Shown one piece after another: positions 8,426 to 17,503 of a stretch of 64,000 nt of DNA; within the stretch, counting starts at the first letter, position 1, and every line of letters begins with the position of its first letter. The stretch is taken from the NCBI RefSeq assembly GCF_005925325.1, contig NZ_SRMP01000006.1:62001-126000 (forward strand), written 5' to 3'. This stretch comes from Pedobacter helvus. Its GTDB lineage: Bacteria > Bacteroidota > Bacteroidia > Sphingobacteriales > Sphingobacteriaceae. The position numbers were made by a program, and so were the translations under genes. The notes beneath the pieces are model-generated. The model was not told the origin of the DNA and did no database searches. It saw nothing but the letters and a program-made list of their open reading frames with translations.

Positions 8426-9127
8426 CTACCCCCAATTCCAAAACTGAAGTTCTTTTTGATCGAGATAAGTTGCTATACTGGCCACATAACTATCGTCGAT
8501 CATGAAAGTACGCATTTTAAAAACTTCTTTGTTTCTTTCAAGATATTCGCTCAAGCAGTCAATTAAATGCAGATTGTCGCTAACGCCTTCACCACTAGCT
8601 TTGAGCAGTGCTTCTTTTCTGGTCCACATGGCATAAAAATTGGCTGGATTAATATCCCCATTACCAATAAAGTCGATTTCCTTTTTAGAAAAAGTAATAT
8701 CTAAAATCGATTTAAAATCAAATTCTGTATTTAAATATTCTACATCAATACCAACTGGCTTTGGACTAACGGCAATAAGCACGTAATCTCCAGTATGGCT
8801 GATGTTGAATTCGATATCTTTTACGGTTGGTTTTTTATGCTCATGAAAGATGAACTCCACTTCATGCGCATCTTTGTTAGAGCATAAAGCCAGTATGGTA
8901 CGAAGGCAAAATTTACTTACTACGTAACGTTCTTTGTCTTTTTGAATAAACATCCTCCCTGCTTTTTCCTGCTCTCGTTCAGATAGCACTTCTGCAAGCT
9001 GTTTTTTGATTTTCTGAAAATGATTGTCGACAGAAATTCTGAAAATGTGAGTTTTATCTGTAGCTAATGGTTGGTCAATGCTGTAAGGTTTCCAAGCAAA
9101 GTCGTAGCTTAACAGGGTGTCTATCAT
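8426..9127 (-). CDS. 4'-phosphopantetheinyl transferase, Sfp type
   Basis: Moves the phosphopantetheine arm of CoA onto a Ser of carrier proteins. 233 residues, normal for the Sfp/Gsp class rather than the shorter AcpS. Signatures: GIDVEYLNTE (Mg-binding Asp and Glu) and WTRKEALLKASGEG in the C-terminal half; the N-terminal half has the RYVVSKFCLR segment. No polyketide or peptide synthase gene lies nearby, so the partner carrier protein is unknown. Single gene, convergent with the symporter. Confidence 0.9.
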   Translation of the reverse strand: MIDTLLSYDFAWKPYSIDQPLATDKTHIFRISVDNHFQKIKKQLAEVLSEREQEKAGRMFIQKDKERYVVSKFCLRTILALCSNKDAHEVEFIFHEHKKPTVKDIEFNISHTGDYVLIAVSPKPVGIDVEYLNTEFDFKSILDITFSKKEIDFIGNGDINPANFYAMWTRKEALLKASGEGVSDNLHLIDCLSEYLERNKEVFKMRTFMIDDSYVASIATYLDQKELQFWNWG

Positions 9128-9251
9128 TTTTATGTTAGTCTAGTTTTAGGTTAGCACAACGGCTGACGTAGTAAATATCGTTAAATTTTATTTTTAGCGA
9201 GAAATTTTTTAGTCAGTTTAATGAAATATTAAAAAATGTCAAAAAAATAAT

Positions 9252-9950
9252 TTAAAAGCTGCTGTTTTTTAGCGTTGAAATGTATTTTTCAATATATAAT
9301 TCTTTATCTCTTGATTTATATTGTTGGATATAACGAGGATGCTCTAAAATGCTAAGCTTGTCAAAAAGCTTTTCCTCTTTGTTTATTTTATGAATGAAAT
9401 CTGCATTTTTCTTTCCCAATACAAAAACTTCCGATGTATCTAAGCCTAAGCTGATATGATCTTTTAAAGATTGGATCATAAAATTCTTTACGGCTTTAAA
9501 TAGATTGATGTCATCGTAATAATTTGCGTTAAGCCATTTGCCTTCTTTTGTTTCACGGATAATGGCAAGTGGAAATGGCGAATTAATATAAAACTCTCGA
9601 TAAAAGTGTTCTGCGCCACCAAAAGAGCTAATCATATCGTAAATAAATACAGATGAAATTTCATGCGTATAAGCCGAGTGCATTTTGATCCCACAAACAG
9701 CTGCTAACCTTTTCGTATCTGTAAATGGAACTCCTGTTACCCCCGCTCCATGCCGGCTTGGGTTAATCCCGATGATAAATTTTCTTTGATTAAAGTCGTT
9801 GTAATATTTTTTGTAAAAAAGTTGCATTACCTCTATCGTTTCGGGATTATCCATGTAAGGGTTTAACACTTGAAATCCCTTTGGTAATTTGCCTAGATAT
9901 TGTAAGCTGCGGTTAAAATTGGTAACGTTATCTGCAAAGGTTTTCATCAT
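9252..9950 (-). CDS. SMUG2-type uracil-DNA glycosylase family protein
   Basis: Probable base-excision repair glycosylase removing deaminated bases such as uracil. 232 residues. Motif 1 is GINPSRHGAGVTGVPFTD (from about residue 61, with Asn63 where SMUG proteins have the catalytic Asn), and motif 2 is LEHPRYIQQY (His204). This matches the SMUG2/DUF4918 family, whose founding studied member is, to my knowledge, from Pedobacter heparinus. ATG codons at 9950 and 9947 are both possible. It stands alone, divergent from sucD. The exact base range is not readable from sequence. Confidence 0.85.
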   Translation of the reverse strand: MMKTFADNVTNFNRSLQYLGKLPKGFQVLNPYMDNPETIEVMQLFYKKYYNDFNQRKFIIGINPSRHGAGVTGVPFTDTKRLAAVCGIKMHSAYTHEISSVFIYDMISSFGGAEHFYREFYINSPFPLAIIRETKEGKWLNANYYDDINLFKAVKNFMIQSLKDHISLGLDTSEVFVLGKKNADFIHKINKEEKLFDKLSILEHPRYIQQYKSRDKELYIEKYISTLKNSSF

Positions 9951-10125
9951 AAGATCAGAAGTTTAAAATAAATCATCTCTTTAACTAGTCATATGCTATT
10001 GGCATGATTTGTAAATGAATAAGTAGACAATGTATGTCTTGGTTTAAATAATAACAAATAATCTGTCATAGTTTCATCAGTATGAGTAACAAAATATTAT
10101 ACACTAGAAATAATATGCTTTTGCA

Positions 10126-10157
10126 GTTGACATTCCGTTGCAATTAGTTTAAGTTTG
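10126..10157 (+). promoter_or_regulatory. sucD promoter
   Basis: GTTG at 10126-10129, then 20 nt, then TAAGTTTG (10150-10157), a good Bacteroidota -33/-7 pair. The ATG is 19 nt beyond the box. Confidence 0.65.
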
Positions 10158-10176
10158 CACAAAAAAAATAGATACA

Positions 10177-11049
10177 ATGAGTGTTTTAGTAAATAAAGAT
10201 TCAAAAGTAATTGTTCAGGGTTTTACTGGTAACGAAGGTACTTACCACGCTGAGCAAATGATAGCTTACGGTACAAACGTTGTTGGTGGGGTAACTCCTG
10301 GCAAAGGTGGCCAAGAACATTTAGGCAGACCTGTTTTTAACACAGTTAAAGATGCTGTTGATAAGGCTGGTGCTGATGTATCTATTATTTTCGTACCTCC
10401 TGCATTTGCAGCTGACGCGGTTATGGAGGCTGCAGAAGCTGGTATCAAAGTGATCGTTTGTATTACTGAAGGTATCCCTACAAAGGATATGATCGCAGTA
10501 AAATCTTATATTGCTGATAAAGACTGCCGTTTAATCGGTCCTAACTGTCCTGGTGTAATTACTGCTGATGAGGCTAAAATTGGTATCATGCCAGGTTTTA
10601 TCTTCAAAAAAGGTACAGTTGGTGTAGTTTCTAAATCAGGTACTTTAACTTACGAAGCGGTAGACCAAGTAGTAAAAGCTGGTTTGGGTATCACTACAGC
10701 TATCGGTATCGGTGGTGATCCAATTATTGGTACGCCTACTAAAGAAGCTGTTGAGTTATTGATGAACGATCCAGAAACTGAAGGTATCATCATGATTGGT
10801 GAAATTGGTGGTGGTATGGAAGCTGAAGCTGCTCGTTGGATTAAAGAGCACGGTACTAAACCAGTTGTAGGTTTCATCGCTGGTCAAACTGCTCCTGCTG
10901 GACGTAGAATGGGTCACGCTGGTGCTATTGTTGGTGGTGCTGATGATACTGCTGCTGCAAAAATGAAAATTATGCGTGAGTGCGGTATCACAGTTGTAGA
11001 AAGCCCTGCTGAAATTGGTGCTGCTATGGCTGCTTTGTTGAAAAAATAG
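10177..11049 (+). CDS. sucD: Succinate--CoA ligase, alpha subunit
   Basis: With SucC, makes succinate and ATP or GTP from succinyl-CoA in the TCA cycle. 290 residues, the usual length. [14 protein letters not shown] at the N-terminus forms the CoA-binding Rossmann fold, GPNCPGVI is conserved, and [12 protein letters not shown] carries the phospho-histidine (His247). SucC is not adjacent, and the gene has its own promoter and terminator, so the two subunits are made from separate loci here. SucA and SucB, the preceding step, are encoded 40 kb away in the window. Confidence 0.97.
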   Translation: MSVLVNKDSKVIVQGFTGNEGTYHAEQMIAYGTNVVGGVTPGKGGQEHLGRPVFNTVKDAVDKAGADVSIIFVPPAFAADAVMEAAEAGIKVIVCITEGIPTKDMIAVKSYIADKDCRLIGPNCPGVITADEAKIGIMPGFIFKKGTVGVVSKSGTLTYEAVDQVVKAGLGITTAIGIGGDPIIGTPTKEAVELLMNDPETEGIIMIGEIGGGMEAEAARWIKEHGTKPVVGFIAGQTAPAGRRMGHAGAIVGGADDTAAAKMKIMRECGITVVESPAEIGAAMAALLKK

Positions 11050-11070
11050 TCTCGACAAAATATATTTTAA

Positions 11071-11103
11071 GAAAGCGTTTCGGTTTCGGGACGCTTTTTT
11101 TTG
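11071..11103 (+). terminator. sucD terminator
   Basis: AAAGCGT (11072-11078) pairs with ACGCTTT (11091-11097) over a 12-nt loop, followed by a T-run. Confidence 0.85.
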
Positions 11104-11150
11104 TGCGTAAAAACTTACTTCTGCATGAAAAACGACCTACCTTTAATAAT

Positions 11151-11158
11151 TATATTTG
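11151..11158 (+). promoter_or_regulatory. -7 box of msrB
   Basis: TATATTTG matches TAnnTTTG. It lies 63 nt before the ATG at 11222, within the span where a longer frame (from 11156) would start, which argues for the downstream start. Confidence 0.5.
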
Positions 11159-11221
11159 TATAAGGTCAGCTTCAAAAAACTAAATCTTCTAATAATGCGT
11201 ATATCAATAAAAAAGGATGAT

Positions 11222-11719
11222 ATGAAATTGATAGCCAATAAAACATTTACAGTGTTGATGCTGTTAGTGGCAACAGGTATTTCGGCTTGTGCACAGCAAT
11301 CAGAAGAGAAGAAACAAGAAACTAAGCCGTCAAAAACATCAAAGAAAATGGAATGGAATAAATTAACTAAAGAAGAAGAGCGTATCATTGTTGGTAAGGG
11401 AACCGAATATCCTGGAACTGGTAAGTACGATAAGTTTTTTGAAAAGGGAACTTATATCTGTAGAAGATGTAATGCACCTTTGTATAGATCGGAAACTAAG
11501 TTCGATGCACATTGTGGTTGGCCCGCTTTTGATGATGAAATTAAAGGAGCGGTAAAACGCATTCCAGATGCGGATGGACAGCGTACGGAAATCGTTTGCG
11601 CCAATTGTGATGCGCACTTGGGACACGTGTTTGTAGGCGAGTTTTTAACTGCAAAAAATACTCGTCACTGTGTAAACTCGGTCTCAATGACTTTTGTACC
11701 CGATAAAAAGGAAGAATAA
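11222..11719 (+). CDS. msrB: Methionine-R-sulfoxide reductase, lipoprotein form
   Basis: Reduces the R-isomer of methionine sulfoxide in proteins. From the ATG at 11222 the protein is 165 residues with signal peptide and lipobox TGISAC, so it should sit in the envelope rather than the cytoplasm. Zinc ligands are in CRRC and CANC; the catalytic Cys is in TRHCVNSVSMTF. The Lys/Glu-rich linker after the lipobox resembles a tether. No msrA is next to it. A reading frame upstream to 11156 exists but lacks signal-peptide character. Confidence 0.93.
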   Translation: MKLIANKTFTVLMLLVATGISACAQQSEEKKQETKPSKTSKKMEWNKLTKEEERIIVGKGTEYPGTGKYDKFFEKGTYICRRCNAPLYRSETKFDAHCGWPAFDDEIKGAVKRIPDADGQRTEIVCANCDAHLGHVFVGEFLTAKNTRHCVNSVSMTFVPDKKEE

Positions 11720-11740
11720 TTTGAGCTTATTTAGGAAATA

Positions 11741-11780
11741 AAAAAGCGGAGTAGACTAAGTCAGTTTACTCCGCTTTTTT
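11741..11780 (+). terminator. msrB terminator
   Basis: AAAAAGCGGAGTA (11741-11753) pairs exactly with TACTCCGCTTTTT (11767-11779), followed by T. The A-tract on the 5' side means it could also work in the opposite direction. Confidence 0.9.
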
Positions 11781-11880
11781 TATAAGTTGTTGTCATTCCG
11801 GGTTTACCAAGTAATCTCTCATGTGACAGGAGTTGGCGGTATAATAGTTTAAAAGGCTGGATATTAATATTCTTCCTAAA

Positions 11881-11898
11881 GTTGGTGTTATCACCAAC
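11881..11898. terminator. Hairpin downstream of the MFS gene
   Basis: GTTGGTG and CACCAAC enclose a TTAT loop. It lies beyond the stop codon of the minus-strand MFS gene, with only a short T-run on that strand, so it is a weak terminator candidate. A GTCATTCC motif resembling the edge of the dispersed palindromic element occurs at 11792. Confidence 0.4.
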
Positions 11899-11949
11899 CT
11901 TATTTTATTTGGAGCTGTGGTTCGGCACTACACCAAACACGCTTCATCT

Positions 11950-13167
11950 TTAAACCAACTCCGCTACCTCTTCTTGTACTTCCACATCAGTTGTTGCTTC
12001 CACTTGTTCGGCCTTAGTCTTTGCAAATCTTCTAATCAGCCAATAAGCAAAGAAGGAACCTGTTAAAGCCATTATTGCGCCAACTAATGACGGATAATTA
12101 TAGCTTAATCCATAAACTAATGGGAAGCCTCCAAACAAAGCTCCTAAGGCGTTACCAATGTTAAAGCTTGCCTGACTAGCAGAAGCAGCAATCATTTCAG
12201 ATCCTTTTGCGGTGCGGATCATCAGCATTTGAATAGGAGCTGCTAAAGCAAAAGCTATTGCCCCAGTAAAGAAAGTGGTTACAAGTGCTAATACCGGATT
12301 GGAGGATACAAAGAAAACCACGATCAAAATGACGCACATGGCAAGTAATAATGCAATAGAAGCTTTAGCAGGTGAGAACTTATCGGCCAAATAGCCGCCA
12401 AAAAAATTACCCACCAACATACCAAAACCAGCTAACATTAAAATATAAGTTACATTCCCTTCTTCAAAACCTGCCACCTCAGTCATTAACGGTGCTATGT
12501 AGCTGATCCAACAAAACAAACCTCCGGTACCAATGGAGATCATTAAAATGATAATCCAAGCTTCTCTTTTAGCAAAGAAACTCAACTCGGTTTTTATATC
12601 TGTCTTTTTCTCTGATTGAAGATTAGGTAGCCAGTATTTTAAACTTAACAATGTGATAATCCCCACAATAGCTACGATGCCAAAAGAATATCTCCATGAG
12701 TAATTATGACCAATGAATGTACCAAGTGGAACGCCAAATAGATTGGCGATGGTAAGTCCTGCAAACATTAATGATACTGCTTGTGCTTCTTTTCCCTTTG
12801 GCGCAATACGGCTGGCAACTACCGAACCTACTCCGAAAAAAGCACCATGTGGTAAGCCCGAAAAAAATCTGGCAATAAGTAAAGTGAAATAGCTTGGCGA
12901 AAAAGCAGATATGGCGTTAAAAACGGTGAACAAGATCATCAATCCGATCAGGATGCGTTTAGGCGGATACTTCGCAGCAATGATAGCTAGTATAGGAGCG
13001 CCAACAACTACACCAAAAGCGTAAGAAGATATCAAATGGCCAGCCGTGGGGATGGTAATGTCGAGATCTTTGGCGATATCAGGTAAAAGGCCCATCATTA
13101 CAAATTCTGTAATGCCTATACCTAAACCGCCAAAGGTTAGGGGAATTAATTTCTTGTCAATTAGCAT
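11950..13167 (-). CDS. MFS transporter, AraJ/YdhP-type efflux family
   Basis: Twelve-helix major facilitator protein, 405 residues from the ATG at 13165-13167. The N-terminus TFGGLGIGITEFVMMGLLPDIA and the cytoplasmic loop KYPPKRILIG follow the DHA1 drug or sugar efflux pattern (AraJ, YdhP, ChlR). The C-terminus carries an acidic tail. A frame extending 10 codons upstream starts at TTG inside an 11-bp inverted repeat, so the ATG is preferred. The operator-like repeat directly before the start suggests tight repression, though no regulator gene is adjacent. Confidence 0.88.
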   Translation of the reverse strand: MLIDKKLIPLTFGGLGIGITEFVMMGLLPDIAKDLDITIPTAGHLISSYAFGVVVGAPILAIIAAKYPPKRILIGLMILFTVFNAISAFSPSYFTLLIARFFSGLPHGAFFGVGSVVASRIAPKGKEAQAVSLMFAGLTIANLFGVPLGTFIGHNYSWRYSFGIVAIVGIITLLSLKYWLPNLQSEKKTDIKTELSFFAKREAWIIILMISIGTGGLFCWISYIAPLMTEVAGFEEGNVTYILMLAGFGMLVGNFFGGYLADKFSPAKASIALLLAMCVILIVVFFVSSNPVLALVTTFFTGAIAFALAAPIQMLMIRTAKGSEMIAASASQASFNIGNALGALFGGFPLVYGLSYNYPSLVGAIMALTGSFFAYWLIRRFAKTKAEQVEATTDVEVQEEVAELV

Positions 13168-13202
13168 TTTGCTTAGTGTTTTGTTTACACTAAGCAAAGT
13201 TA
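13168..13202 (-). promoter_or_regulatory. Promoter box overlapping an 11-bp inverted repeat at the MFS start
   Basis: TTTGCTTAGTG (13168-13178) and CACTAAGCAAA (13188-13198) are exact reverse complements around 9 nt. On the minus strand TAACTTTG (13195-13202) matches TAnnTTTG and overlaps the outer arm, while the inner arm touches the ATG. A repressor bound here would cover the box and the likely transcription start. Confidence 0.75.
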
Positions 13203-13256
13203 GTCGTTTTTATTTTAGGATTTTGTCAGTCTAAGGTTAATTGTGTTCTAAAATAA

Positions 13257-13286
13257 TAAAAGTCCCAATTTTTCATTGGGACTTTC
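13257..13286 (-). terminator. Terminator of the 61-residue protein gene
   Basis: AAAGTCCCAAT (13259-13269) and ATTGGGACTTT (13275-13285) pair perfectly over a 5-nt loop. It sits 5 nt past the stop at 13291. Confidence 0.8.
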
Positions 13287-13290
13287 AGTT

Positions 13291-13476
13291 TCAACGCTTT
13301 TTAGCGTAGTTTAAAATCTTTGCTATCGTTTCTTCCGATGGTTCTCTGTAAAGCTTGTCTAATTGAGGCTTAACATTTTCGTAGAATTTTTGATCATCTT
13401 GGTTGTGTTGATCAAAAGCTTCGGCTTTCGATTGCTTTTTTAAATTGGTTGGAGTAAAGGTTTTTGTCATACGCAT
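13291..13476 (-). CDS. Small soluble protein of unknown function
   Basis: 61 residues, highly charged, with no signal peptide or membrane segment. The N-terminal part is Lys/Thr-rich (FTPTNLKKQSKAEAF) and the rest is predicted helical (KFYENVKPQLDKLY, then SEETIAKILNYAKK). I do not recognise a family. ATG codons at 13476 and 13470 are both possible. It is followed at once by a strong hairpin, which supports it being a real gene. It lies 172 nt downstream of the sigma factor gene on the same strand and may be cotranscribed. Confidence 0.7.
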   Translation of the reverse strand: MRMTKTFTPTNLKKQSKAEAFDQHNQDDQKFYENVKPQLDKLYREPSEETIAKILNYAKKR

Positions 13477-13648
13477 TTATATCTTTTTGTTTAGATTTTA
13501 AACGCACATAAAAGACCTTTTATTTTGTAAGTATTATACTTAATTTAAAATTTATTGAACACTGGTGTTCAAAGTAAGCTAAATCAGCATTTAATCTATA
13601 CAGGAATAGTAATTAGCCTTGAAAAATCAAATGCAACATTTTTGTGAC

Positions 13649-14260
13649 CTATCCTCTGCTAATGCTTATCTCTTTTACATTCATCATTTTACGAAGATTG
13701 CTCAAGGCATAACGCATGCGGCCTAATGCGGTGTTGATGCTTACATCGGTAAGCTCTGCAATTTCTTTAAAACTTAAATCTGCATAGTGACGCATAATTA
13801 ACACCTCTTTTTGCTCGTCTGGCAAATACTGTATCATCTTACGTAAATCAGTATGAGTTTGCTCTCGTAACATACGTTCCTCTGCACTTTCTTCATGTAT
13901 TTGTATCAAGTTCAGTACGTCGGTGCCATCTGCACTGGTAATGGTTGGCGTACGTTTCTCCTTCCTGAAATAATCGATCACCAAGTTGTGTGCAATACGC
14001 ATCACCCATGGTAAAAACTTGCCCTCCTCATTGTAGCGACCAGAGCGAAGCGTGTTAATTACTTTGATAAAAGCATCCTGAAAAATATCTTCTGCCAGAT
14101 ATTGATCCTTAACCAGTAAATAAATTGATGTGAAGATTTTGGACTTGTGCCTACGAAGAAGTTCCTCGATAACGCTTTCATCGCCGCCGATATATAACTT
14201 CACCAAATCCTGATCACTAACCTGTTGTAACCTCATAGGAGTGTGTTTGATTAAACCCAT
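13649..14260 (-). CDS. RNA polymerase sigma factor, ECF family
   Basis: 203-residue sigma-70 factor of the extracytoplasmic-function type. Region 2 spans about 30-100 (AEDIFQDAFIKVINTLRSGRY, then FLPWVMRIAHNLVIDYFRK). Region 4 spans about 135-190 (YLPDEQKEVLIMRHYADLSFKEIAELTDVSINTALGRMR is its helix-turn-helix). No anti-sigma gene is next to it; this matches a class of stand-alone, widely conserved Bacteroidota ECF factors, so control may be transcriptional. ATG codons at 14260 and 14236 are both plausible. Confidence 0.92.
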   Translation of the reverse strand: MGLIKHTPMRLQQVSDQDLVKLYIGGDESVIEELLRRHKSKIFTSIYLLVKDQYLAEDIFQDAFIKVINTLRSGRYNEEGKFLPWVMRIAHNLVIDYFRKEKRTPTITSADGTDVLNLIQIHEESAEERMLREQTHTDLRKMIQYLPDEQKEVLIMRHYADLSFKEIAELTDVSINTALGRMRYALSNLRKMMNVKEISISRG

Positions 14261-14690
14261 CTTTATTAAATAATAAACACGTAAATTTTTAATCTATAGC
14301 TTTTCTCCTTTTAAATTTTTGTTAATGAATAGTGATTGTTAATACGTTACAATTTCAAAAGAAAGATTTTTTTGTGAGATTCAAAGAATTAAATTGTTAA
14401 AAAGTCTAAAAATTCCAAATCAACTCCAAAAAATCTCATCGTTAACGTTAATTAAATATTTTATTCGTTCATTATCATATCGCCAGCAATCTTTTTGTCA
14501 TAACTCAAATTCTATACCAATCGAATTTCATTCGGCTTAGATACAGTGAGAGATCTTTCCGTAATGTTAGTGATTGAATAAGTGGATTTTGGGCGAAAGA
14601 ATAAAGCGCTTTCATAGTGGTTCATACTTCGTACCTCCGACTTTTATAACTATCTTTGTAAATTATTCAAGAGCGTTAGAGAGGTTATCA
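14261..14690. other. Gene-free region between the divergent sigma factor and uvrA genes
   Basis: AT-rich with no credible gene. An open frame running into uvrA from 14574 starts at TTG and lacks family similarity. It holds the uvrA -7 box at 14651-14658; no clear box was seen for the sigma factor gene. Confidence 0.55.
14651..14658 (+). promoter_or_regulatory. -7 box of uvrA
   Basis: TATCTTTG matches TAnnTTTG, 32 nt before the ATG at 14691. I saw no SOS-box-like palindrome near it. Confidence 0.6.
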
Positions 14691-17495
14691 ATGAGCAAGG
14701 AACTGGAGAAAGATCCGCATCAAAATATCATTATAAAAGGGGCTAGAGTACACAATTTAAAGAATATTGATGTTGCTATTCCTAAAAATAAGTTTGTAGT
14801 AATTACCGGAATGTCGGGCTCTGGAAAGTCGTCGTTAGCATTCGATACGCTATATGCCGAAGGGCAGCGCAGGTATGTAGAAAGCTTATCGGCCTATGCA
14901 CGTCAATTCATGGGCCGAATGAACAAACCCGATGTAGATTACATCAAAGGTATTGCTCCCGCTATCGCTATCGAACAGAAGGTAATTACTTCTAATCCAC
15001 GTTCTACGGTGGGCACTTCTACAGAAATTTACGACTACCTTAAATTATTGTATTCGAGAATTGGTAGAACTTATTCCCCGATTTCGGGCAAGGAGGTAAA
15101 AAAAGATACCGTAAGTACGGTGGTTGATTTTGTTTCGGCATTGGCCGATGATGATGTGGTGACTATTTTCAGTCCGTTGCATCCCCAAAACAACAGGACA
15201 CTAAAAGAAGAATTAGCCATTCTCTTGCAGAAAGGTTTTTTAAGAGTTTCTTACTTAGGAGCTATTAAAAAAATCGAAGATATTCTGGAAGACGACGCGA
15301 TTAAAGATAAAGAACTAACTGAAGCAGATCAGGTTTTCATTTTGATTGATCGTATTGTGGTTGCTCATGATGATGAAACTCTAAGTCGTGTAGCAGACTC
15401 AGCGCAAACTGCATTTTTTGAGGGTAAAGGCGATTGTTATATTGAAAACGATGGTAAACCAACTTTCTTTTGCGATAGATTTGAGTTAGACGATTTAAAG
15501 TTCGAAGAGCCTACTCCAAATTTCTTCAGTTTCAACAATCCTTACGGTGCTTGTAAACGTTGTGAAGGTTATGGCAACGTAATTGGTATCGATGAGGATC
15601 TAGTAATTCCTGATAAAAGTAAAAGTGTTTACGATAATGCCATTGCGCCTTGGCGTGGCGAAAAAATGGGCGATTGGTTAAAGGCTTTCATCAAAAATGC
15701 AGATAAATTTGATTTCCCGATCCACAGGCCATATAGCGATTTAACCGAAAAACAACAGCAGCTACTTTGGACAGGGAATAAATATTTCAGAGGTTTGGAT
15801 GATTTCTTCAAAGAATTGGAGGAGCAAACGTACAAAATCCAGTATCGTGTAATGTTATCGCGTTATCGTGGGAAAACGACCTGTCCGGATTGCAAAGGAA
15901 CTCGTTTGCGTAAAGATGCATCTTATGTTAAAGTTGGTGGAAAATCGATCCTAGAATTAGTTTTGATGCCACTTTCTACTATCCTGCCTTTCTTTGATGG
16001 ATTAGAGTTAACCGAAAACGAGCAGAAAATATCGAAACGTTTGCTGGCAGAAATCAGCAGCCGTATTTTATACCTTAATAACGTTGGTTTAGGCTACTTA
16101 ACTTTGAACCGATTATCGAATACCTTATCGGGCGGAGAAAGTCAGCGTATTAACTTGGCAACTTCTTTAGGCAGTAGTTTGGTAGGTTCGGTTTACGTGT
16201 TAGATGAACCAAGTATCGGTCTTCACCCTCGCGATACCCACCGCTTAATCGGCGTGTTAGAATCGCTAAGAAACGTAGGTAATACGGTTTTGGTGGTAGA
16301 GCACGAAGAGGAAATGATGAAAGCTGCCGACCATTTGATCGATATTGGCCCAGAGGCGGGTACGCAAGGAGGAAATTTGGTTTTCAGCGGTACCTACGAG
16401 CAAATTATTAAAGACAAAAAATCGCTTACTGGAAGATATTTAGCTGGCGAAGAAAATATTGAAATTCCTAAAAAACGTAGAAACTGGAAAGATCATATCC
16501 TGATCAAAGGTGCTCGTGAAAATAACCTGAAGAATGTAGATGTGAAATTTCCTTTGGGTGTGTTTACCTGCGTTACAGGAGTTTCGGGTTCTGGGAAAAC
16601 TAGTTTGATCAAACGTATTTTATATCCCGCTTTGCAAAAAGCCATTGGTAATTATTCTGGTGAGCAAACAGGTTCTTACGATGGTATATTTGGCAATATC
16701 GACTTGGTGCAGCAGGTAGAAATGGTAGATCAAAATCCAATTGGAAGGTCTTCGCGTTCTAATCCGGTAACCTATGTAAAAGCTTGGGATGATGTAAGAG
16801 CATTGTTCTCTGCCTTGCCAGCAGCAAAAGCGGCAGGTTTAAAGCCGGCAGCATTCTCATTTAACGTAGAAGGTGGCCGTTGTGATGTTTGCCAAGGTGA
16901 AGGTGAAGTGAAAATTGAAATGCAGTTTATGGCCGATATTTATTTGCCATGCGAAGCTTGTGGAGGAAAACGTTTCAAACAACAAGTGTTGGATGTAACA
17001 TATCAGGATAAAAATGTGTCTGATATTTTAGATATGACCATTGACCAAGCGGTAGATTTTTTTGCGAAGGAGCCTAAGATTATGGCTAAGCTACAACCTT
17101 TGGTTGATGTAGGCTTGGGCTATGTTCATTTGGGACAATCTTCGAATACTTTATCGGGTGGCGAGGCACAACGTATCAAATTGGCTTCATTTTTAATCAA
17201 AGGAAATAATGCGCAAAAGGCGGTTTTCATTTTCGATGAACCCACTACAGGTCTGCATTTTCATGATATTAAGAAATTGCTGAAAGCACTGAATACTTTG
17301 ATAGAACAAGGTAGTACTGTAATTGTTATAGAGCATAATATGGATATGATTAAGTGTGCAGATTGGGTAATTGATATTGGTCCAGAAGGTGGAGATAAGG
17401 GAGGCGAGGTAGTTTTTGAAGGGAAACCAGAAGATTTACTGCATGTAGAAAACTCTTATACCGGCCAGTTTTTAAAATCGCACCTTAAACAGTAA
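14691..17495 (+). CDS. uvrA: Excinuclease ABC subunit A
   Basis: Damage-recognition ATPase of nucleotide excision repair; works as a dimer with UvrB. 934 residues from ATG 14691. Two ABC ATPase modules: Walker A GMSGSGKSS near the N-terminus and GVSGSGKTS in the second half, with LSGGESQRI and LSGGEAQRI signatures. Zinc sites are visible as CKRC/CPDC and as CDVC...CEAC. The start was chosen because NIIIKGARVHNLKNIDV, the standard UvrA opening, follows it closely and a promoter box precedes it. LysE-family gene follows 8 nt after the stop. Confidence 0.97.
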   Translation: MSKELEKDPHQNIIIKGARVHNLKNIDVAIPKNKFVVITGMSGSGKSSLAFDTLYAEGQRRYVESLSAYARQFMGRMNKPDVDYIKGIAPAIAIEQKVITSNPRSTVGTSTEIYDYLKLLYSRIGRTYSPISGKEVKKDTVSTVVDFVSALADDDVVTIFSPLHPQNNRTLKEELAILLQKGFLRVSYLGAIKKIEDILEDDAIKDKELTEADQVFILIDRIVVAHDDETLSRVADSAQTAFFEGKGDCYIENDGKPTFFCDRFELDDLKFEEPTPNFFSFNNPYGACKRCEGYGNVIGIDEDLVIPDKSKSVYDNAIAPWRGEKMGDWLKAFIKNADKFDFPIHRPYSDLTEKQQQLLWTGNKYFRGLDDFFKELEEQTYKIQYRVMLSRYRGKTTCPDCKGTRLRKDASYVKVGGKSILELVLMPLSTILPFFDGLELTENEQKISKRLLAEISSRILYLNNVGLGYLTLNRLSNTLSGGESQRINLATSLGSSLVGSVYVLDEPSIGLHPRDTHRLIGVLESLRNVGNTVLVVEHEEEMMKAADHLIDIGPEAGTQGGNLVFSGTYEQIIKDKKSLTGRYLAGEENIEIPKKRRNWKDHILIKGARENNLKNVDVKFPLGVFTCVTGVSGSGKTSLIKRILYPALQKAIGNYSGEQTGSYDGIFGNIDLVQQVEMVDQNPIGRSSRSNPVTYVKAWDDVRALFSALPAAKAAGLKPAAFSFNVEGGRCDVCQGEGEVKIEMQFMADIYLPCEACGGKRFKQQVLDVTYQDKNVSDILDMTIDQAVDFFAKEPKIMAKLQPLVDVGLGYVHLGQSSNTLSGGEAQRIKLASFLIKGNNAQKAVFIFDEPTTGLHFHDIKKLLKALNTLIEQGSTVIVIEHNMDMIKCADWVIDIGPEGGDKGGEVVFEGKPEDLLHVENSYTGQFLKSHLKQ

Positions 17496-17503
17496 ATTGT
17501 AAT

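Noticed and set aside
14574..14690. N-terminal extension of uvrA
   Set aside because: Begins at TTG, unlike any UvrA N-terminus, and the -7 box at 14651 lies inside it.
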